Notes under the pieces: generated by a model | Databases searched by the model: none | Seen by the model: the letters and a program-made list of their open reading frames with translations, nothing else | What the model was told of the DNA's origin: nothing | In this document: in pieces, positions 25,637 to 34,272 of the stretch | Numbering within the stretch: position 1 is the first letter of the stretch | Layout: the number at the start of each line of letters is the position of its first letter | Translations under genes and position numbers: made by a program | Assembly: GCF_009708035.1 (NCBI RefSeq) | Contig: NZ_WMBQ01000001.1 | Span: forward strand, 372,001 to 436,000 | Length of the DNA stretch: 64,000 nt | Source of the DNA: Hyphomicrobium album | GTDB lineage: Bacteria > Pseudomonadota > Alphaproteobacteria > Rhizobiales > Hyphomicrobiaceae | Reading direction: 5' to 3'

Positions 25637-26277
25637 CAAAGTTGGTTCTGCATGTCGCGCACGAAAGCCGTGAGGCCGTTCAACCGTTCACGTCGCAACC
25701 GCTCCGCCGAAAGGATCGCGGTGAGGCCCTCCATCGAGACCGCCACGTCGGTGTTGACGATGACGTAGTCGTATTCCGGCCAGTGGCTGATTTCCGCCGC
25801 CGCCTGGTCCATGCGCTGCTGCACGATGTCCTCGGCGTCCTGCGCCCGGCGGCGCAGCCGCTCCTCGAGCACGCCAGCCGACGGCGGCAGGATGAACACG
25901 CGCACGACGTCGTGCTTCATCTTTTCGGAGAGTTGCTGCGCGCCCTGCCAGTCGATGTCGAAAAGCATGTCGCGTCCCTGGCCGATCGCGGCCTCCACCG
26001 GCGCGCGCGGCGTGCCGTAGTAGTTGTCGAACACGTGCGCCCACTCGAGCAGCTCGCTATTGTCGGCCATGCGCTTGAACGTCGGATCGTCGACGAAGTA
26101 GTAGTCCTGTCCCTCGACCTCGCCGGGGCGCGGCTTGCGGGTCGTCACCGATACCGACATCGAAATGTCCTGGTCGGCGGTGATCAAGCGGCGGGCTAGC
26201 GTCGTCTTGCCCGCCCCCGAGGGCGACGACAGCACCAGCAGCAGTCCGCGCCGATCGATAGTGGGCGTTTGTCTCAT
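25636..26277 (-). CDS. gmk: Guanylate kinase
   Basis: This 213-residue enzyme converts GMP and ATP to GDP and ADP. The start is ATG 26275-26277. Visible are the P-loop SSPSGAGKTTLARR (17-30), the GMP-binding region VSVTTRKPRPGEVEGQDYYF, the YGTPRAPVEAAI stretch and FDIDWQGAQQL, followed by the lid and RRRAQDAEDIVQQRM. Cytoplasmic. It follows yicC (44-base gap), as in many Hyphomicrobiales, and ends in the tandem lipase genes. Confidence 0.97.
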   Translation of the reverse strand: MRQTPTIDRRGLLLVLSSPSGAGKTTLARRLITADQDISMSVSVTTRKPRPGEVEGQDYYFVDDPTFKRMADNSELLEWAHVFDNYYGTPRAPVEAAIGQGRDMLFDIDWQGAQQLSEKMKHDVVRVFILPPSAGVLEERLRRRAQDAEDIVQQRMDQAAAEISHWPEYDYVIVNTDVAVSMEGLTAILSAERLRRERLNGLTAFVRDMQNQL

Positions 26278-26321
26278 GTCGTGCCGTGGCGGGTTCTCCC
26301 GCTCGCTCCTTTTGCGTTTCC

Positions 26322-27209
26322 CTACTCGATGTTCTGCACCTGCTCGCGCAGCTGGTCGATCACCGTCTTGAGCGCCAGCCCGGCGCGGGTGATCTCCACG
26401 TCGCTCGCTTTCGAGCACAGTGTATTGGCCTCGCGGTTGAATTCCTGGGCGAGGAAGTCGAGCTTGCGGCCGACCGCGCCAGGCTCGCTGATCAGCTCGC
26501 GCGCCGCGCCGATGTGCGAGCCGAGGCGCTGCAGCTCCTCCTCGACGTCGGCGCGCGTCGCCAGCAGCACCGCTTCCTGATGCAGGCGTGCAGGATCAAA
26601 GCCGTTGCCGGTATCGACGAGACGGCGCACCTGCTCCTTGAGGCGCTGCTCGATCGCCTCGCGCGAGCGCGCCGGAGACGCCTGCACGATGGCGACCAGA
26701 CGCTCGATCTCGTCGAGCTGAGCTGCGAGCGTCGCGGCGAGGCGCGCGCCCTCGGCTGACCGCGCGGCGACCAGCGCCACCAGCGCCCCGTCGAGCGATT
26801 TGAGCATTGCCTCACCGCGCGCCGCCGCCAGTTCCTGGTTCTCCTGAGGTTCGACGATGTCGAGAACGCCCTTGATGGCGATGAGGCCGTCGACACGCGG
26901 CGGCGTCGCGTTGGTGAGGTCGCGCACGCGGTCAGCCGCATGCATCACCTGCTGCAGCGCTCGCTCGTTGAGGTGAATTTCCACACCGCCGTCGCTGCGC
27001 TCCACCGCGAGCGTGATCGAAACGCTGCCACGCGTTATGTGGCGGCCTACGGCCTCGCGCACCCGGGGCTCGAGCGGTTCGTTGCCAGATGGCAGGCGGA
27101 GCCGAATGTCGAGCCCGCGCCCGTTGACGCTGCGCGCCTCCCAATGCCAGGTGGCGCCTTCGTGCGTGCCCTCGGCGCGCGCAAAGCCGGTCATGCTCTT
27201 GATGCTCAT
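26322..27209 (-). CDS. YicC/YloC-family endoribonuclease
   Basis: This 295-residue protein starts MSIKSMTGFARAEG, the family hallmark. It has the N-terminal YicC domain (SVNGRGLDIRLRLP, RGSVSITLAVE) and the C-terminal DUF1732 domain (QEAVLLATRADVEEELQRLG, GRKLDFLAQEFNREANTL with the conserved acidic and Asn residues). Family members are Mn-dependent ribonucleases that act on small RNAs. The location between mltG and gmk is conserved in the order. The upstream 49-279 bases contain two CTAG palindromic elements. Confidence 0.94.
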   Translation of the reverse strand: MSIKSMTGFARAEGTHEGATWHWEARSVNGRGLDIRLRLPSGNEPLEPRVREAVGRHITRGSVSITLAVERSDGGVEIHLNERALQQVMHAADRVRDLTNATPPRVDGLIAIKGVLDIVEPQENQELAAARGEAMLKSLDGALVALVAARSAEGARLAATLAAQLDEIERLVAIVQASPARSREAIEQRLKEQVRRLVDTGNGFDPARLHQEAVLLATRADVEEELQRLGSHIGAARELISEPGAVGRKLDFLAQEFNREANTLCSKASDVEITRAGLALKTVIDQLREQVQNIE

Positions 27210-27257
27210 CGCGGCTCCGTTGGGCTCGGCGCCGGGGGCCCCAACGCGTCGCGAAAT

Positions 27258-27337
27258 CTAGTGTGATGATCGACAAGGCCGCAACATCGCGCTCGGCTGG
27301 GTGGCCGAAGCGGACTTGTCGATCTGAATCACACTAG
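27258..27337. repeat. CTAG-ended palindromic element, locus 2, type A
   Basis: An 80-bp unit with ends CTAGTGTGATGATCGACAAG and CTTGTCGATC then TGAATCACACTAG. It shares GATGATCGA at the left and TCGATCTGAATC at the right with the type A unit at 20994-21069. The remaining stem and the loop differ, yet pairing is kept. It lies 48 bases upstream of the yicC start (minus strand). Confidence 0.75.
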
Positions 27338-27350
27338 AGTCATTTCTTGG

Positions 27351-27425
27351 CTAGTGTCCTTCAGATCGCGAAATTCGTTCCAACTATGCCGCACGCGGAG
27401 ACGAATTTCGCGATCAGGACACTAG
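27351..27425. repeat. CTAG-ended palindromic element, locus 2, type B
   Basis: A 75-bp unit with ends CTAGTGTCCT and AGGACACTAG and an inner 15-bp stem (GATCGCGAAATTCGT with ACGAATTTCGCGATC). It is separated by 13 bases from the type A unit, the same A-then-B order and similar spacing as at locus 1. It lies between mltG (ends 27486) and yicC. Confidence 0.75.
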
Positions 27426-27485
27426 CGGCCCCGGCCGTCGGCAACAAGGAGCCCGGTCGCCGAAAGGTTTCTCACCCCGTGGGGC

Positions 27486-28784
27486 TCATTGCTTCGGCTT
27501 GCGGACCGGCAAGGGGACGGAGGCGCCGCTGCCCACGGCCGGCGCGGTACCCTTGGCGTTGAGCACGCGCGGCGCCGCGGCTTGGGTCGCCAGCGGCACG
27601 GGCACGGCATCAGGCGTATCGGCAGCGTCCGCCGGCTGATCCTTCTTCCGGTCGCGCTCGACCTTGCGCCAGACGTTCACCGCCGCATTGTGCTCCTTGA
27701 GCGTGTCGGAGAACGTGTGACCGCCGGTGCCGTCGGCCACGAAATAGAGATCGGTGGTCATCGGCGGATTGAGCGACGCCTCGATTGCCGGGCGCCCCGG
27801 GTTGCAGATCGGCGTCGGCGGCAGGCCGCCGATCTGATACGTGTTGTGCGACGACTTCTGGTCGAGATCGGCGCGCGTGATCGAGCGCCCGAGAGTGCCC
27901 TGCCCCCCGACGATGCCGTAGATCACCGTCGGGTCCGACTGCAGGCGCATGCCCTTCTTCAGGCGGTTCATGAACACCGCGGCGACGCGGCCCCGCTCGT
28001 CCGCCCGGCCCGTCTCCTTCTCCACGATCGATGCGAAAATGATCGCCTGCTCGGGCGTCGTGATCGGCAGGCTCGGCTGACGCCGCTCCCAGGCGGCGGC
28101 AAGAAAGCGCTGCATCTCGCCCTGCATGCGCTCGAGCAGTTCGCGCCGCTCCATGCCCTTCGAATAGCGGTAGGTGTCCGGCAACAGTGTGCCTTCGGCC
28201 GGGATCTCGGTGATATCGCCGACGAGTTCGTCCTCGCCGCGGAGTTTCTCGACGATCTGCAGGCTCGTCAGGCCCTCGGGGATCGTAATCTTGGAAAGGA
28301 CGCCCCGGCCCTGCGTCAGCGTCTCCATGATCTCCGCCATGCTGGCGTTCTTTTTGATCTCGTAGTCGCCGGCCTTCAGTTCCAGCGGCTTCGGACCCAG
28401 CGCACTGCGCAGCATGTAGTTGATGATGAAGGCCCAGCGGTTGGAGATGGCGCCCTCGCGTTCCAGACGCGTCGCGATCTCGATGCGTCCCTCACCGCGC
28501 GGCACGGTGACGACGCGCGACACCGCCAGAGGACCGGACGTCTCGAACTGATGGTAGAGCAGCGCCATGACGCTGCCGGCGGCGAGCATGACGACCAGAA
28601 CGACCGTGAACAGGCCGCTCAAGAAGCGCATGAAGCCCGAGCCCCGGCGGGGCGCGTTGGGCGCCACGGCACCGCGCGGCGGTCCGGGCGGACGCGACGG
28701 TTCGAGCATCTCGGACGGCGAGCGCGGACGGATGGCCCCGCGCCGCATGGGAGGCTCGTGCCGCGAAGGTGGCAAAGTGCTCAA
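27486..28784 (-). CDS. mltG: Endolytic murein transglycosylase MltG
   Basis: This 432-residue protein starts at TTG 28782-28784 with GGGAG about 8 bases upstream. ATG 28746-28748 is an alternative without a visible site. A Pro/Arg-rich cytoplasmic leader (to about 50) precedes one membrane helix (FMRFLSGLFTVVLVVMLAAG). A LysM-like subdomain and the YceG catalytic domain follow, with FASIVEKETGRADERGRVAAVF (catalytic Glu in VEKE), LQSDPTVIYG and SHNTYQIGGLPPTPICNPG. It cuts nascent glycan strands in the periplasm and may end polymerisation. A Pro/Ala-rich tail extends beyond the usual end. Confidence 0.95.
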   Translation of the reverse strand: MSTLPPSRHEPPMRRGAIRPRSPSEMLEPSRPPGPPRGAVAPNAPRRGSGFMRFLSGLFTVVLVVMLAAGSVMALLYHQFETSGPLAVSRVVTVPRGEGRIEIATRLEREGAISNRWAFIINYMLRSALGPKPLELKAGDYEIKKNASMAEIMETLTQGRGVLSKITIPEGLTSLQIVEKLRGEDELVGDITEIPAEGTLLPDTYRYSKGMERRELLERMQGEMQRFLAAAWERRQPSLPITTPEQAIIFASIVEKETGRADERGRVAAVFMNRLKKGMRLQSDPTVIYGIVGGQGTLGRSITRADLDQKSSHNTYQIGGLPPTPICNPGRPAIEASLNPPMTTDLYFVADGTGGHTFSDTLKEHNAAVNVWRKVERDRKKDQPADAADTPDAVPVPLATQAAAPRVLNAKGTAPAVGSGASVPLPVRKPKQ

Positions 28785-28915
28785 GTTGCGCTCCCGACGA
28801 AGCCGGCCCCGCGCGGCAGGTCATTCTCGCCACGACCCTAGGACCAATTATGGCAAAAGCGCGAATGGAATTCGTTACCCGATACGCAGCCGTGGATGCC
28901 CGTGGCGGGAGGGCC

Positions 28916-30178
28916 TCAGGCGACGCGGCGCAGGATAAGCGAGGCGTTGGTACCGCCGAAGCCGAACGAGTTCGACAGCACGGTATTGATCTCGCGTTTC
29001 TTCGCCGTGTGCGGCACGAGATCGATCGCCGATTCGACCGAGGGGTTGTCGAGATTGAGGGTCGGCGGCGCGATGTTGTCCCGGATGGCCAGCGCCGAGA
29101 AGATCGCTTCCACCGCTCCGGCGGCACCCAAGAGATGCCCGACGGCCGACTTGGTGGACGACATGGCCACCTTACCGGCGGCATTGCCGAACAGGCGCTC
29201 GACGGCGCCGAGCTCGATCTCGTCGCCCATGGGCGTCGAGGTGCCATGCGCGTTGACGTAGTCGATATCGCTCACGTCGATCTGGGCGCGCTTCAGGGCG
29301 GCGCGCATGCAGCGGTAGGCGCCATCGCCGTTCTCGGCCGGCGCCGTGATGTGATAGGCGTCGCCCGACATGCCGTAGCCGATCACCTCGGCGTAGATCT
29401 TCGCGCCGCGTGCCTTGGCGTGCTCCAGAGATTCGAGAACAACGACGCCGGCGCCCTCGCCCATCACGAAGCCGTCGCGGTCCTTGTCGTAGGGACGCGA
29501 GGCCTTGGTCGGGTTGTCGTTGAAGCCGGTCGATAGCGCGCGGCAGGCGATGAAGCCGGCCATGCCGATGCGGCAGATGGGGCTTTCGGTACCGCCCGCA
29601 ACCATCACCTCGGCGTCACCCAGCGCGACGAGACGCGCCGCGTCGCCGATGGCGTGCGTGCCGGTCGCGCAGGCTGTCACCACCGCGTGGTTCGGGCCCT
29701 TGAGGTCGTGCTTGATCGAGACGTAGCCGGCGGCGAGATTGATCAGGCGTCCGGGAATGAAGAACGGCGAGACGCGTCGCGGCCCCTTCTCGTTCAACAG
29801 CAGCGAGGTCTCGGCGATCCCCGGGAGGCCGCCGATACCCGAGCCGATCAGAACGCCCGTCGTCTCCTGCTTCTCGGGCGTATCCGCCGTGAAGCCGGAA
29901 TCGGCGATCGCCTGGTCCGCGGCGGCGACGGCATAGATGATGAAGTCATCTACCTTGCGCTGCTCCTTCGGCTCCATCCAATCGTCGGGATTGAACTTGC
30001 CTTCGGCGGTGGCGCCGCGCGGAACGAAGTTGGCGATCTGGCAGGACAGATCCGCAACGTCGAACTCCTCGATCCGCCGCGCGCCGCTCTTGCCGGCAAT
30101 GAGGTTCGACCACGCGTGATCGACCCCGCAGCCGACGGGGGAGACGATGCCGAGACCTGTGATGACGACGCGACGCAT
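28916..30178 (-). CDS. fabF: 3-oxoacyl-[acyl-carrier-protein] synthase II
   Basis: This 420-residue condensing enzyme begins MRRVVITGLGIVSPVGCGVD at ATG 30176-30178; a longer frame to 30232 is rejected. The thiolase-fold active site is complete: Cys170 in VVTACATGTHAIG, His in NAHGTSTPMGD, and Lys/His in TKSAVGHLLGAAG, with the C-terminal SNSFGFGGTNASL loop. It elongates acyl-ACP with malonyl-ACP in the cytoplasm. It lies downstream of acpP in the fabD-fabG-acpP-fabF set. Confidence 0.97.
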   Translation of the reverse strand: MRRVVITGLGIVSPVGCGVDHAWSNLIAGKSGARRIEEFDVADLSCQIANFVPRGATAEGKFNPDDWMEPKEQRKVDDFIIYAVAAADQAIADSGFTADTPEKQETTGVLIGSGIGGLPGIAETSLLLNEKGPRRVSPFFIPGRLINLAAGYVSIKHDLKGPNHAVVTACATGTHAIGDAARLVALGDAEVMVAGGTESPICRIGMAGFIACRALSTGFNDNPTKASRPYDKDRDGFVMGEGAGVVVLESLEHAKARGAKIYAEVIGYGMSGDAYHITAPAENGDGAYRCMRAALKRAQIDVSDIDYVNAHGTSTPMGDEIELGAVERLFGNAAGKVAMSSTKSAVGHLLGAAGAVEAIFSALAIRDNIAPPTLNLDNPSVESAIDLVPHTAKKREINTVLSNSFGFGGTNASLILRRVA

Positions 30179-30318
30179 CCTAGTCCTTCGAAGCGGGAGA
30201 ACGGCGCCGTCCCCAGCCCACGCCGCGCTCAAGCCCGTGAGCCTGATGCGTCCGCACGAGCAACCGCGGCGTCGCCGTTCCAGAAACCGCGGTCAGGCAG
30301 AAAGGAAGCGAGCGGCCT

Positions 30319-30561
30319 TTAAGCGGCGCTGGCGTTCTTCTCGAGAAACTTGACCGCGTCTCCGACGGTCAGGATGTGCTCGGCGGCATCGTCGGGGATT
30401 TCGCAACCGAACTCCTCCTCAAAAGCCATCACGAGTTCAACCGTGTCTAGACTGTCGGCGCCCAGGTCGTCGATGAAGCTGGCGTTCTCGGTGACCTTCT
30501 CGGCCTCCACGCCCAGGTGCTCCACGACAATCTTCTTCACGCGCTCAGCGACATCGCTCAT
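30319..30561 (-). CDS. acpP: Acyl carrier protein
   Basis: This 80-residue acidic four-helix protein has the phosphopantetheine attachment site [14 protein letters not shown] (Ser37). The start is ATG 30559-30561 with AGGGAA 5 bases upstream. It carries growing acyl chains as thioesters for fatty acid, lipid A and lipoate synthesis. It sits between fabG and fabF. A 344-base gap upstream must hold its own promoter, which fits the high expression expected for ACP. Confidence 0.98.
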   Translation of the reverse strand: MSDVAERVKKIVVEHLGVEAEKVTENASFIDDLGADSLDTVELVMAFEEEFGCEIPDDAAEHILTVGDAVKFLEKNASAA

Positions 30562-30905
30562 CGTCTTCCCTCGCGTCGGTGTTGCTCTTGGCAGTTCGTA
30601 AATTCGGTTATCAGGACTAGCCCTTGACCCGGCTCGGCGCCACGACTTCTATAAAGGCGCACGCCACCGTTGGGTATTGAAACGACGCGGCTATCCCACT
30701 TGTTCGCACTCCGTGCGGCGGCCGAACTCAGGCCCTTCGTTTACTCGCACTAGTGTGCCGAGGGTCGAAAAACCGTTCGGCTCGTTAACATACTTCACAG
30801 AGCTTGGCCAGCGGCGCACCGGTGCATTCGGCCGCACACCTTGCGACCTAAATTCCCCAGACGGGCCAAGCAGTAGAGCGAACTGATGCACATTTACCAT
30901 GGGCA
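30562..30905. other. Intergenic region acpP / fabG (344 bp)
   Basis: No gene is seen. It should contain the acpP promoter on the minus strand, but I cannot fix a -35/-10 pair. At 30748-30755 the perfect palindrome CACTAGTG sits in the context CTCGCACTAGTGTGCC. It looks like the right end of a type A CTAG element fused to the left end of a type B element through a shared CTAG, and could be a remnant of that repeat family. Confidence 0.4.
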
Positions 30906-31649
30906 TTAGACCATCGCCATGCCGCCGTTGATGTGCAGCGTTTGCCCGGTGATGTAGCCGGCCTCGTTGCTGGCCAGATAGATGACGCCGGCAGCGATCT
31001 CCTCCGGCGCGCCGAAGCGTTGCTGGGGGATCATCTTGGCGATCTCGTCGGTCTGCTTCTCGTTCAGCGCCGCGGTCATCGGGGTCGAGATGAAGCCCGG
31101 CGCGATGCAGTTGGCGGTAATTCCACGCGGTCCGACCTCGCGGGCGAGCGACTTGGTCATGCCGATCACGCCGGCTTTCGAGGCCGAGTAGTTGCCCTGG
31201 CCCGGATTGCCGAACACGCCCGAAACCGAGGCGATATTGATGATCCGGCCGAAGTTCGGCTTGGCGCGCAGCATGGCGCGGGCGGCAGCGCGGCACAGCA
31301 TGAACGTCGAGGTGAGGTTGACGGCGATCACCTCGTCCCACTGCTCGTCCTTCATCACCATGAAGAGGTTGTCGCGCGTCAAGCCCGCATTGTTGACCAG
31401 GATGTCGAGGCGGCCGAGCTTCCCCACCGCCTGCTCGATCAGCTTCACGACCTCATCGCGCTTACCGAGGTCGCAAGGCAGCACGTGCCCGCGGTCGCCG
31501 AACTCCTTCGCCAGCGCCTCGAGCTTGTCCACCTGGCGGCCTGACACCGCCACGGTGGCGCCCTGCGCGTAGAGCGCGCGGGCGGTAGCGGCACCAATGC
31601 CGCCGGTCGCGCCGGTGACGAGGGCGGTCTTGCCGGTGAGGTCGAACAT
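30906..31649 (-). CDS. fabG: 3-oxoacyl-[acyl-carrier-protein] reductase
   Basis: This 247-residue short-chain dehydrogenase starts at ATG 31647-31649. The NADP-binding motif is TGATGGIGAATA (12-23) and the NNAG motif is at 86-89. The catalytic triad is Ser141, Tyr154 and Lys158 (IASVSGVFGNPGQGNYSASK). It reduces beta-ketoacyl-ACP to the 3-hydroxy form in each elongation round. It is 11 bases downstream of fabD, in one operon with it. Confidence 0.97.
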   Translation of the reverse strand: MFDLTGKTALVTGATGGIGAATARALYAQGATVAVSGRQVDKLEALAKEFGDRGHVLPCDLGKRDEVVKLIEQAVGKLGRLDILVNNAGLTRDNLFMVMKDEQWDEVIAVNLTSTFMLCRAAARAMLRAKPNFGRIINIASVSGVFGNPGQGNYSASKAGVIGMTKSLAREVGPRGITANCIAPGFISTPMTAALNEKQTDEIAKMIPQQRFGAPEEIAAGVIYLASNEAGYITGQTLHINGGMAMV

Positions 31650-31660
31650 CGGGGGATCCT

Positions 31661-32608
31661 CTAGGAGTTGAGACGCGCGAGCGCGGCGTCGATGTCGGCC
31701 GGGGTGCCGACGCTGCTGGCGGTGAGCGAAGCCTCGATGCGCTTGGCGAGACCCGCGAGGACCTTGCCGGAGCCGATCTCGTAAACGTCGGTGACGCCGC
31801 CCGCGGTCATGTAGGTAACACACTCGCGCCAGCGGACCGTGCCGGTGACCTGCTCGACGAGGCGCTTCTTGATTTCCTCGGGGTCGGTGATCGGTAATGC
31901 CAGTACGTTGGCCACCACCGGCACGGCCGGGGCGTTGACCGCCACCTTGGCCAGCGCGTCGCGCATCGCGTCGGCGGCAGGTTGCATCAGCGCGCAATGG
32001 AAGGGTGCGGACACGGGCAGCGGCACGGCGCGGCGCACGCCGTGTGCCTTGCCGATCTCGGGCACGCGGTCGATGGCGGTCTTGTCGCCGGAGAGAACCA
32101 CCTGTGTCGGCTCGTTGTCGTTGGCGACCTGGCAGACGTCGCCCTGGGCCGCGGCTTCCGCCACCTGGCGCGCGGCCTCGATGCCGACGCCGAGCAGCGC
32201 CGTCATGGCGCCCTTGCCTACCGGGACGGCGGCCTGCATCGCCTGACCGCGCAGCTTCAACAGTCGCGCCGCATCGGCGAGCGAGAAGGCGCCGGCCGCG
32301 GCGAGCGCCGAGTATTCGCCCAGCGAGTGGCCGGCGACGAATTTCACCTTATCCTTCAGTGAGAACCCGTGGTCCTTCTCGAGCACGCGCATGACCGCCA
32401 TCGACACCGCCATCAGCGCCGGCTGGGCGTTCTCGGTGAGCGTCAGCGTCTCCTTCGGCCCCTCCCACATGATCTGCGAGAGCTTCTGGCCGAGGGCGTC
32501 GTCGACTTCCTCGAACACGGCGCGCGCGCTGGGGTAGGCCTGAGCCAGCTCGCGGCCCATGCCGACGTCCTGGCTGCCCTGTCCGGGGAAGATGAATGCG
32601 ATGGCCAT
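31661..32608 (-). CDS. fabD: Malonyl-CoA:ACP transacylase
   Basis: This 315-residue protein begins MAIAFIFPGQGSQDVGMG, the canonical start. The nucleophile is Ser95 in VAGHSLGEYSALAAAG and the partner His is in PVSAPFHCALMQPAA near residue 204. It moves malonyl groups from CoA to ACP, feeding FabF. It heads the minus-strand fatty-acid set. The promoter must lie in the 202 bases shared with the divergent gene at 32811. Confidence 0.97.
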   Translation of the reverse strand: MAIAFIFPGQGSQDVGMGRELAQAYPSARAVFEEVDDALGQKLSQIMWEGPKETLTLTENAQPALMAVSMAVMRVLEKDHGFSLKDKVKFVAGHSLGEYSALAAAGAFSLADAARLLKLRGQAMQAAVPVGKGAMTALLGVGIEAARQVAEAAAQGDVCQVANDNEPTQVVLSGDKTAIDRVPEIGKAHGVRRAVPLPVSAPFHCALMQPAADAMRDALAKVAVNAPAVPVVANVLALPITDPEEIKKRLVEQVTGTVRWRECVTYMTAGGVTDVYEIGSGKVLAGLAKRIEASLTASSVGTPADIDAALARLNS

Positions 32609-32810
32609 GAATTGGGGCTCGGCTGGAGGATTTGGCTGGCAAGAACACGCCTGTCACACGCCTGTCAAGCGGCGCATACAGCCGCGGTGCGGGACGCCGA
32701 GGGTCGCTTAGGGGCATGGGCAAGGGACAACGTAGCGGGCCCCGCCTGTCATGATCCTGTGAAGCTGCCGTGGTCCCACTCCCCGCGGAATTCGCGAGGA
32801 GAAACAGTCC

Positions 32811-33071
32811 ATGCCGCATCGTTCGTTCGATCCGGAAACCGTCTCGGTCATGGGGTTGGCACTCGATGCCGCCTGGGCCGAGGTCGAGCGCTCCACCCCG
32901 GTGCGCGCCGCGCCGGAGAAGGCGGGCATCCGGCGGGCGCTGGCGCTGAGGATCATGGCCGCGGTCCGCGCTGGGCAGCGCGACCCGGAGCGCCTCTGCG
33001 CAGTGGCGCTGCACGTCATCGAGGGTTGCCGCATCGTTCGCGCCGACGCTCACGCACCCGCGGGACATTAA
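32811..33071 (+). CDS. Small uncharacterised cytoplasmic protein
   Basis: This 86-residue protein starts at ATG 32811 with AGGAGA 8 bases upstream. It is predicted helical: FDPETVSVMGLALDAAWAEV, then KAGIRRALALRIMAAVRAGQ, then DPERLCAVALHVIEG. This pattern (a helix before the GQRDPERL stretch, then a final hydrophobic helix) is one I associate with small conserved alphaproteobacterial proteins of unknown role. No signal peptide or membrane segment. Divergent from fabD. Confidence 0.65.
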   Translation: MPHRSFDPETVSVMGLALDAAWAEVERSTPVRAAPEKAGIRRALALRIMAAVRAGQRDPERLCAVALHVIEGCRIVRADAHAPAGH

Positions 33072-33157
33072 GGCCGGACATTAAGCACGCCGCGACGCCG
33101 GACGCGCATCTCCCTACCCTCTGCTAGGATCGGCCCCAGTCATCTCGAGGCCGTCCC

Positions 33158-33553
33158 ATGCGCCCATCCCTCCGCGCCGCCTGCATCTGCCTGTTGCTCG
33201 GCGCCATGCCGGCGCTGGCCTGCGAGGCCGCTATCAACCTCATCTACAATAAGCCGGTCGATATCCGCGGCACCCTCAAAGCCGGCAAAGGGCAGCACGA
33301 GGCGCAGGGTGCATTCGCCTATAGCTACGTCGCGCTCGACCAGCCGGTCTGCGTCGCCTCGGAGACCGCGGGCGACGAGTTCAACGAGCCGACCGACAAG
33401 CCGATTGACCGCATCCAGATCGCCGGCGAGGCAGCCGGCAAGGACTTGCCGCTCGGCAAGCGCGTGAAGGTGAGCGGCACCCTGTTCGGGGCGCACACCA
33501 TGTGGCACGCCGAGGACGTGCTCATCGACACGAGCGACGTCACACAGGAATAG
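33158..33553 (+). CDS. Secreted DUF4431-like protein
   Basis: A 131-residue protein with a signal peptide (residues 1-21, CLLLGAMPALA then CEAA). The mature part resembles DUF4431 proteins, which have VxLxG near the start and KVSGTLFxAxTxxHxxxVLI at the end. Here these appear as VDIRGTLKAGKG, YVALDQPVCVAS, DRIQIAGEAAG and VKVSGTLFGAHTMWHAEDVL. The fold is probably a small periplasmic OB-like barrel. Function unknown. It stands alone, convergent with the basic protein at 33566. Confidence 0.65.
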   Translation: MRPSLRAACICLLLGAMPALACEAAINLIYNKPVDIRGTLKAGKGQHEAQGAFAYSYVALDQPVCVASETAGDEFNEPTDKPIDRIQIAGEAAGKDLPLGKRVKVSGTLFGAHTMWHAEDVLIDTSDVTQE

Positions 33554-33565
33554 TTCAGATTGCGG

Positions 33566-33859
33566 CTACCCGCGCTTCGCCTTGCGCTTTTGAACCCGCT
33601 TGCGTGCCGGTGCACGTTGCGTCGCGGTCGGCGCAATGAAGCCTTCCCAAAACGCCGCTTGCTGGTTGACCAGCATGCGGGCCGGCGACCACGCCATCAA
33701 CGTCTCGAGCACCGCGAGCTGCCGATCGAGCACCGAGCGCCCCAACGCCTCGCGCCGCACCGCGTCGCCGATCGCCAGCGCTTTCGTGCTCGGGCGGCGG
33801 CGCCGAGGTGATTTCGCGGTTACGGATTTGCGGCGGACCGGTTTCTTGCGCGGGGGCAT
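33566..33859 (-). CDS. Small basic protein with Arg/Lys tails
   Basis: A 97-residue product starting at ATG 33857-33859, chosen because AGAGGA lies 7 bases upstream; a GTG at 33865 would be too close to that site. Both ends are very basic (PPRKKPVRRKSV; PARKRVQKRKAKRG). The middle is helical with LDRQLAVLETLMAWSPARML and NQQAAFWEGF, somewhat like phasin or granule-associated helices. It may bind nucleic acid or polyester granules, but this is only a guess from composition. Confidence 0.5.
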   Translation of the reverse strand: MPPRKKPVRRKSVTAKSPRRRRPSTKALAIGDAVRREALGRSVLDRQLAVLETLMAWSPARMLVNQQAAFWEGFIAPTATQRAPARKRVQKRKAKRG

Positions 33860-34069
33860 GGGCACATCCTCTGTAGGTGCGGAGCGCAGCGCTCCTAGAC
33901 AGATCGACGACGTCCCCCCGCCGCGAGAGGTGAGCCTACAGGTGATAACGGTTCGCCGGCAAATAAGATCGCCTAGTGCGCGGAATTGCCGGAAAAAACG
34001 GCGGCCAACCCGATCAATGGAACGCCGGGCTTTCCTCTGCCGTTGATATTGTGATTAGCGGGAAAGGGA

Positions 34070-34249
34070 ATGGTCAACGATCGACAAAGGGATGCCCTGT
34101 TAGTGATCGGTAAGCATCTCAAAAACGAGCTCGACCGCGAGCCTCCGGAGCGCAAGCCGGACATCGAGAAGGCGCTGCGGCGGCTGCTCGAGCGGGATGT
34201 GGCGGAGCGCTCACGCCCGCATACGCGGTGGTCAGGGAAGGGCAAGTAG
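34070..34249 (+). CDS. Small 59-residue uncharacterised protein
   Basis: A short frame from ATG 34070 to TAG 34247-34249, preceded by GGGAAAGGGA. It translates to MVNDRQRDALLVIGKHLKNE and onward to a second helix with EKALRRLLERDVAE and a basic end. The composition (charged helices, no stop-rich codon bias) and the good ribosome binding site support coding. Cytoplasmic, function unknown. It is shorter than most automatic cut-offs and easily missed. Confidence 0.5.
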   Translation: MVNDRQRDALLVIGKHLKNELDREPPERKPDIEKALRRLLERDVAERSRPHTRWSGKGK

Positions 34250-34272
34250 CCTGCCTCACCCAGCGCACGCCG

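Noticed and set aside
30179-30200. A CTAG element remnant directly upstream of fabF (CCTAGTCCTTCGAAG)
   Set aside because: The match to element ends is short and lacks the paired partner, so it may be chance.
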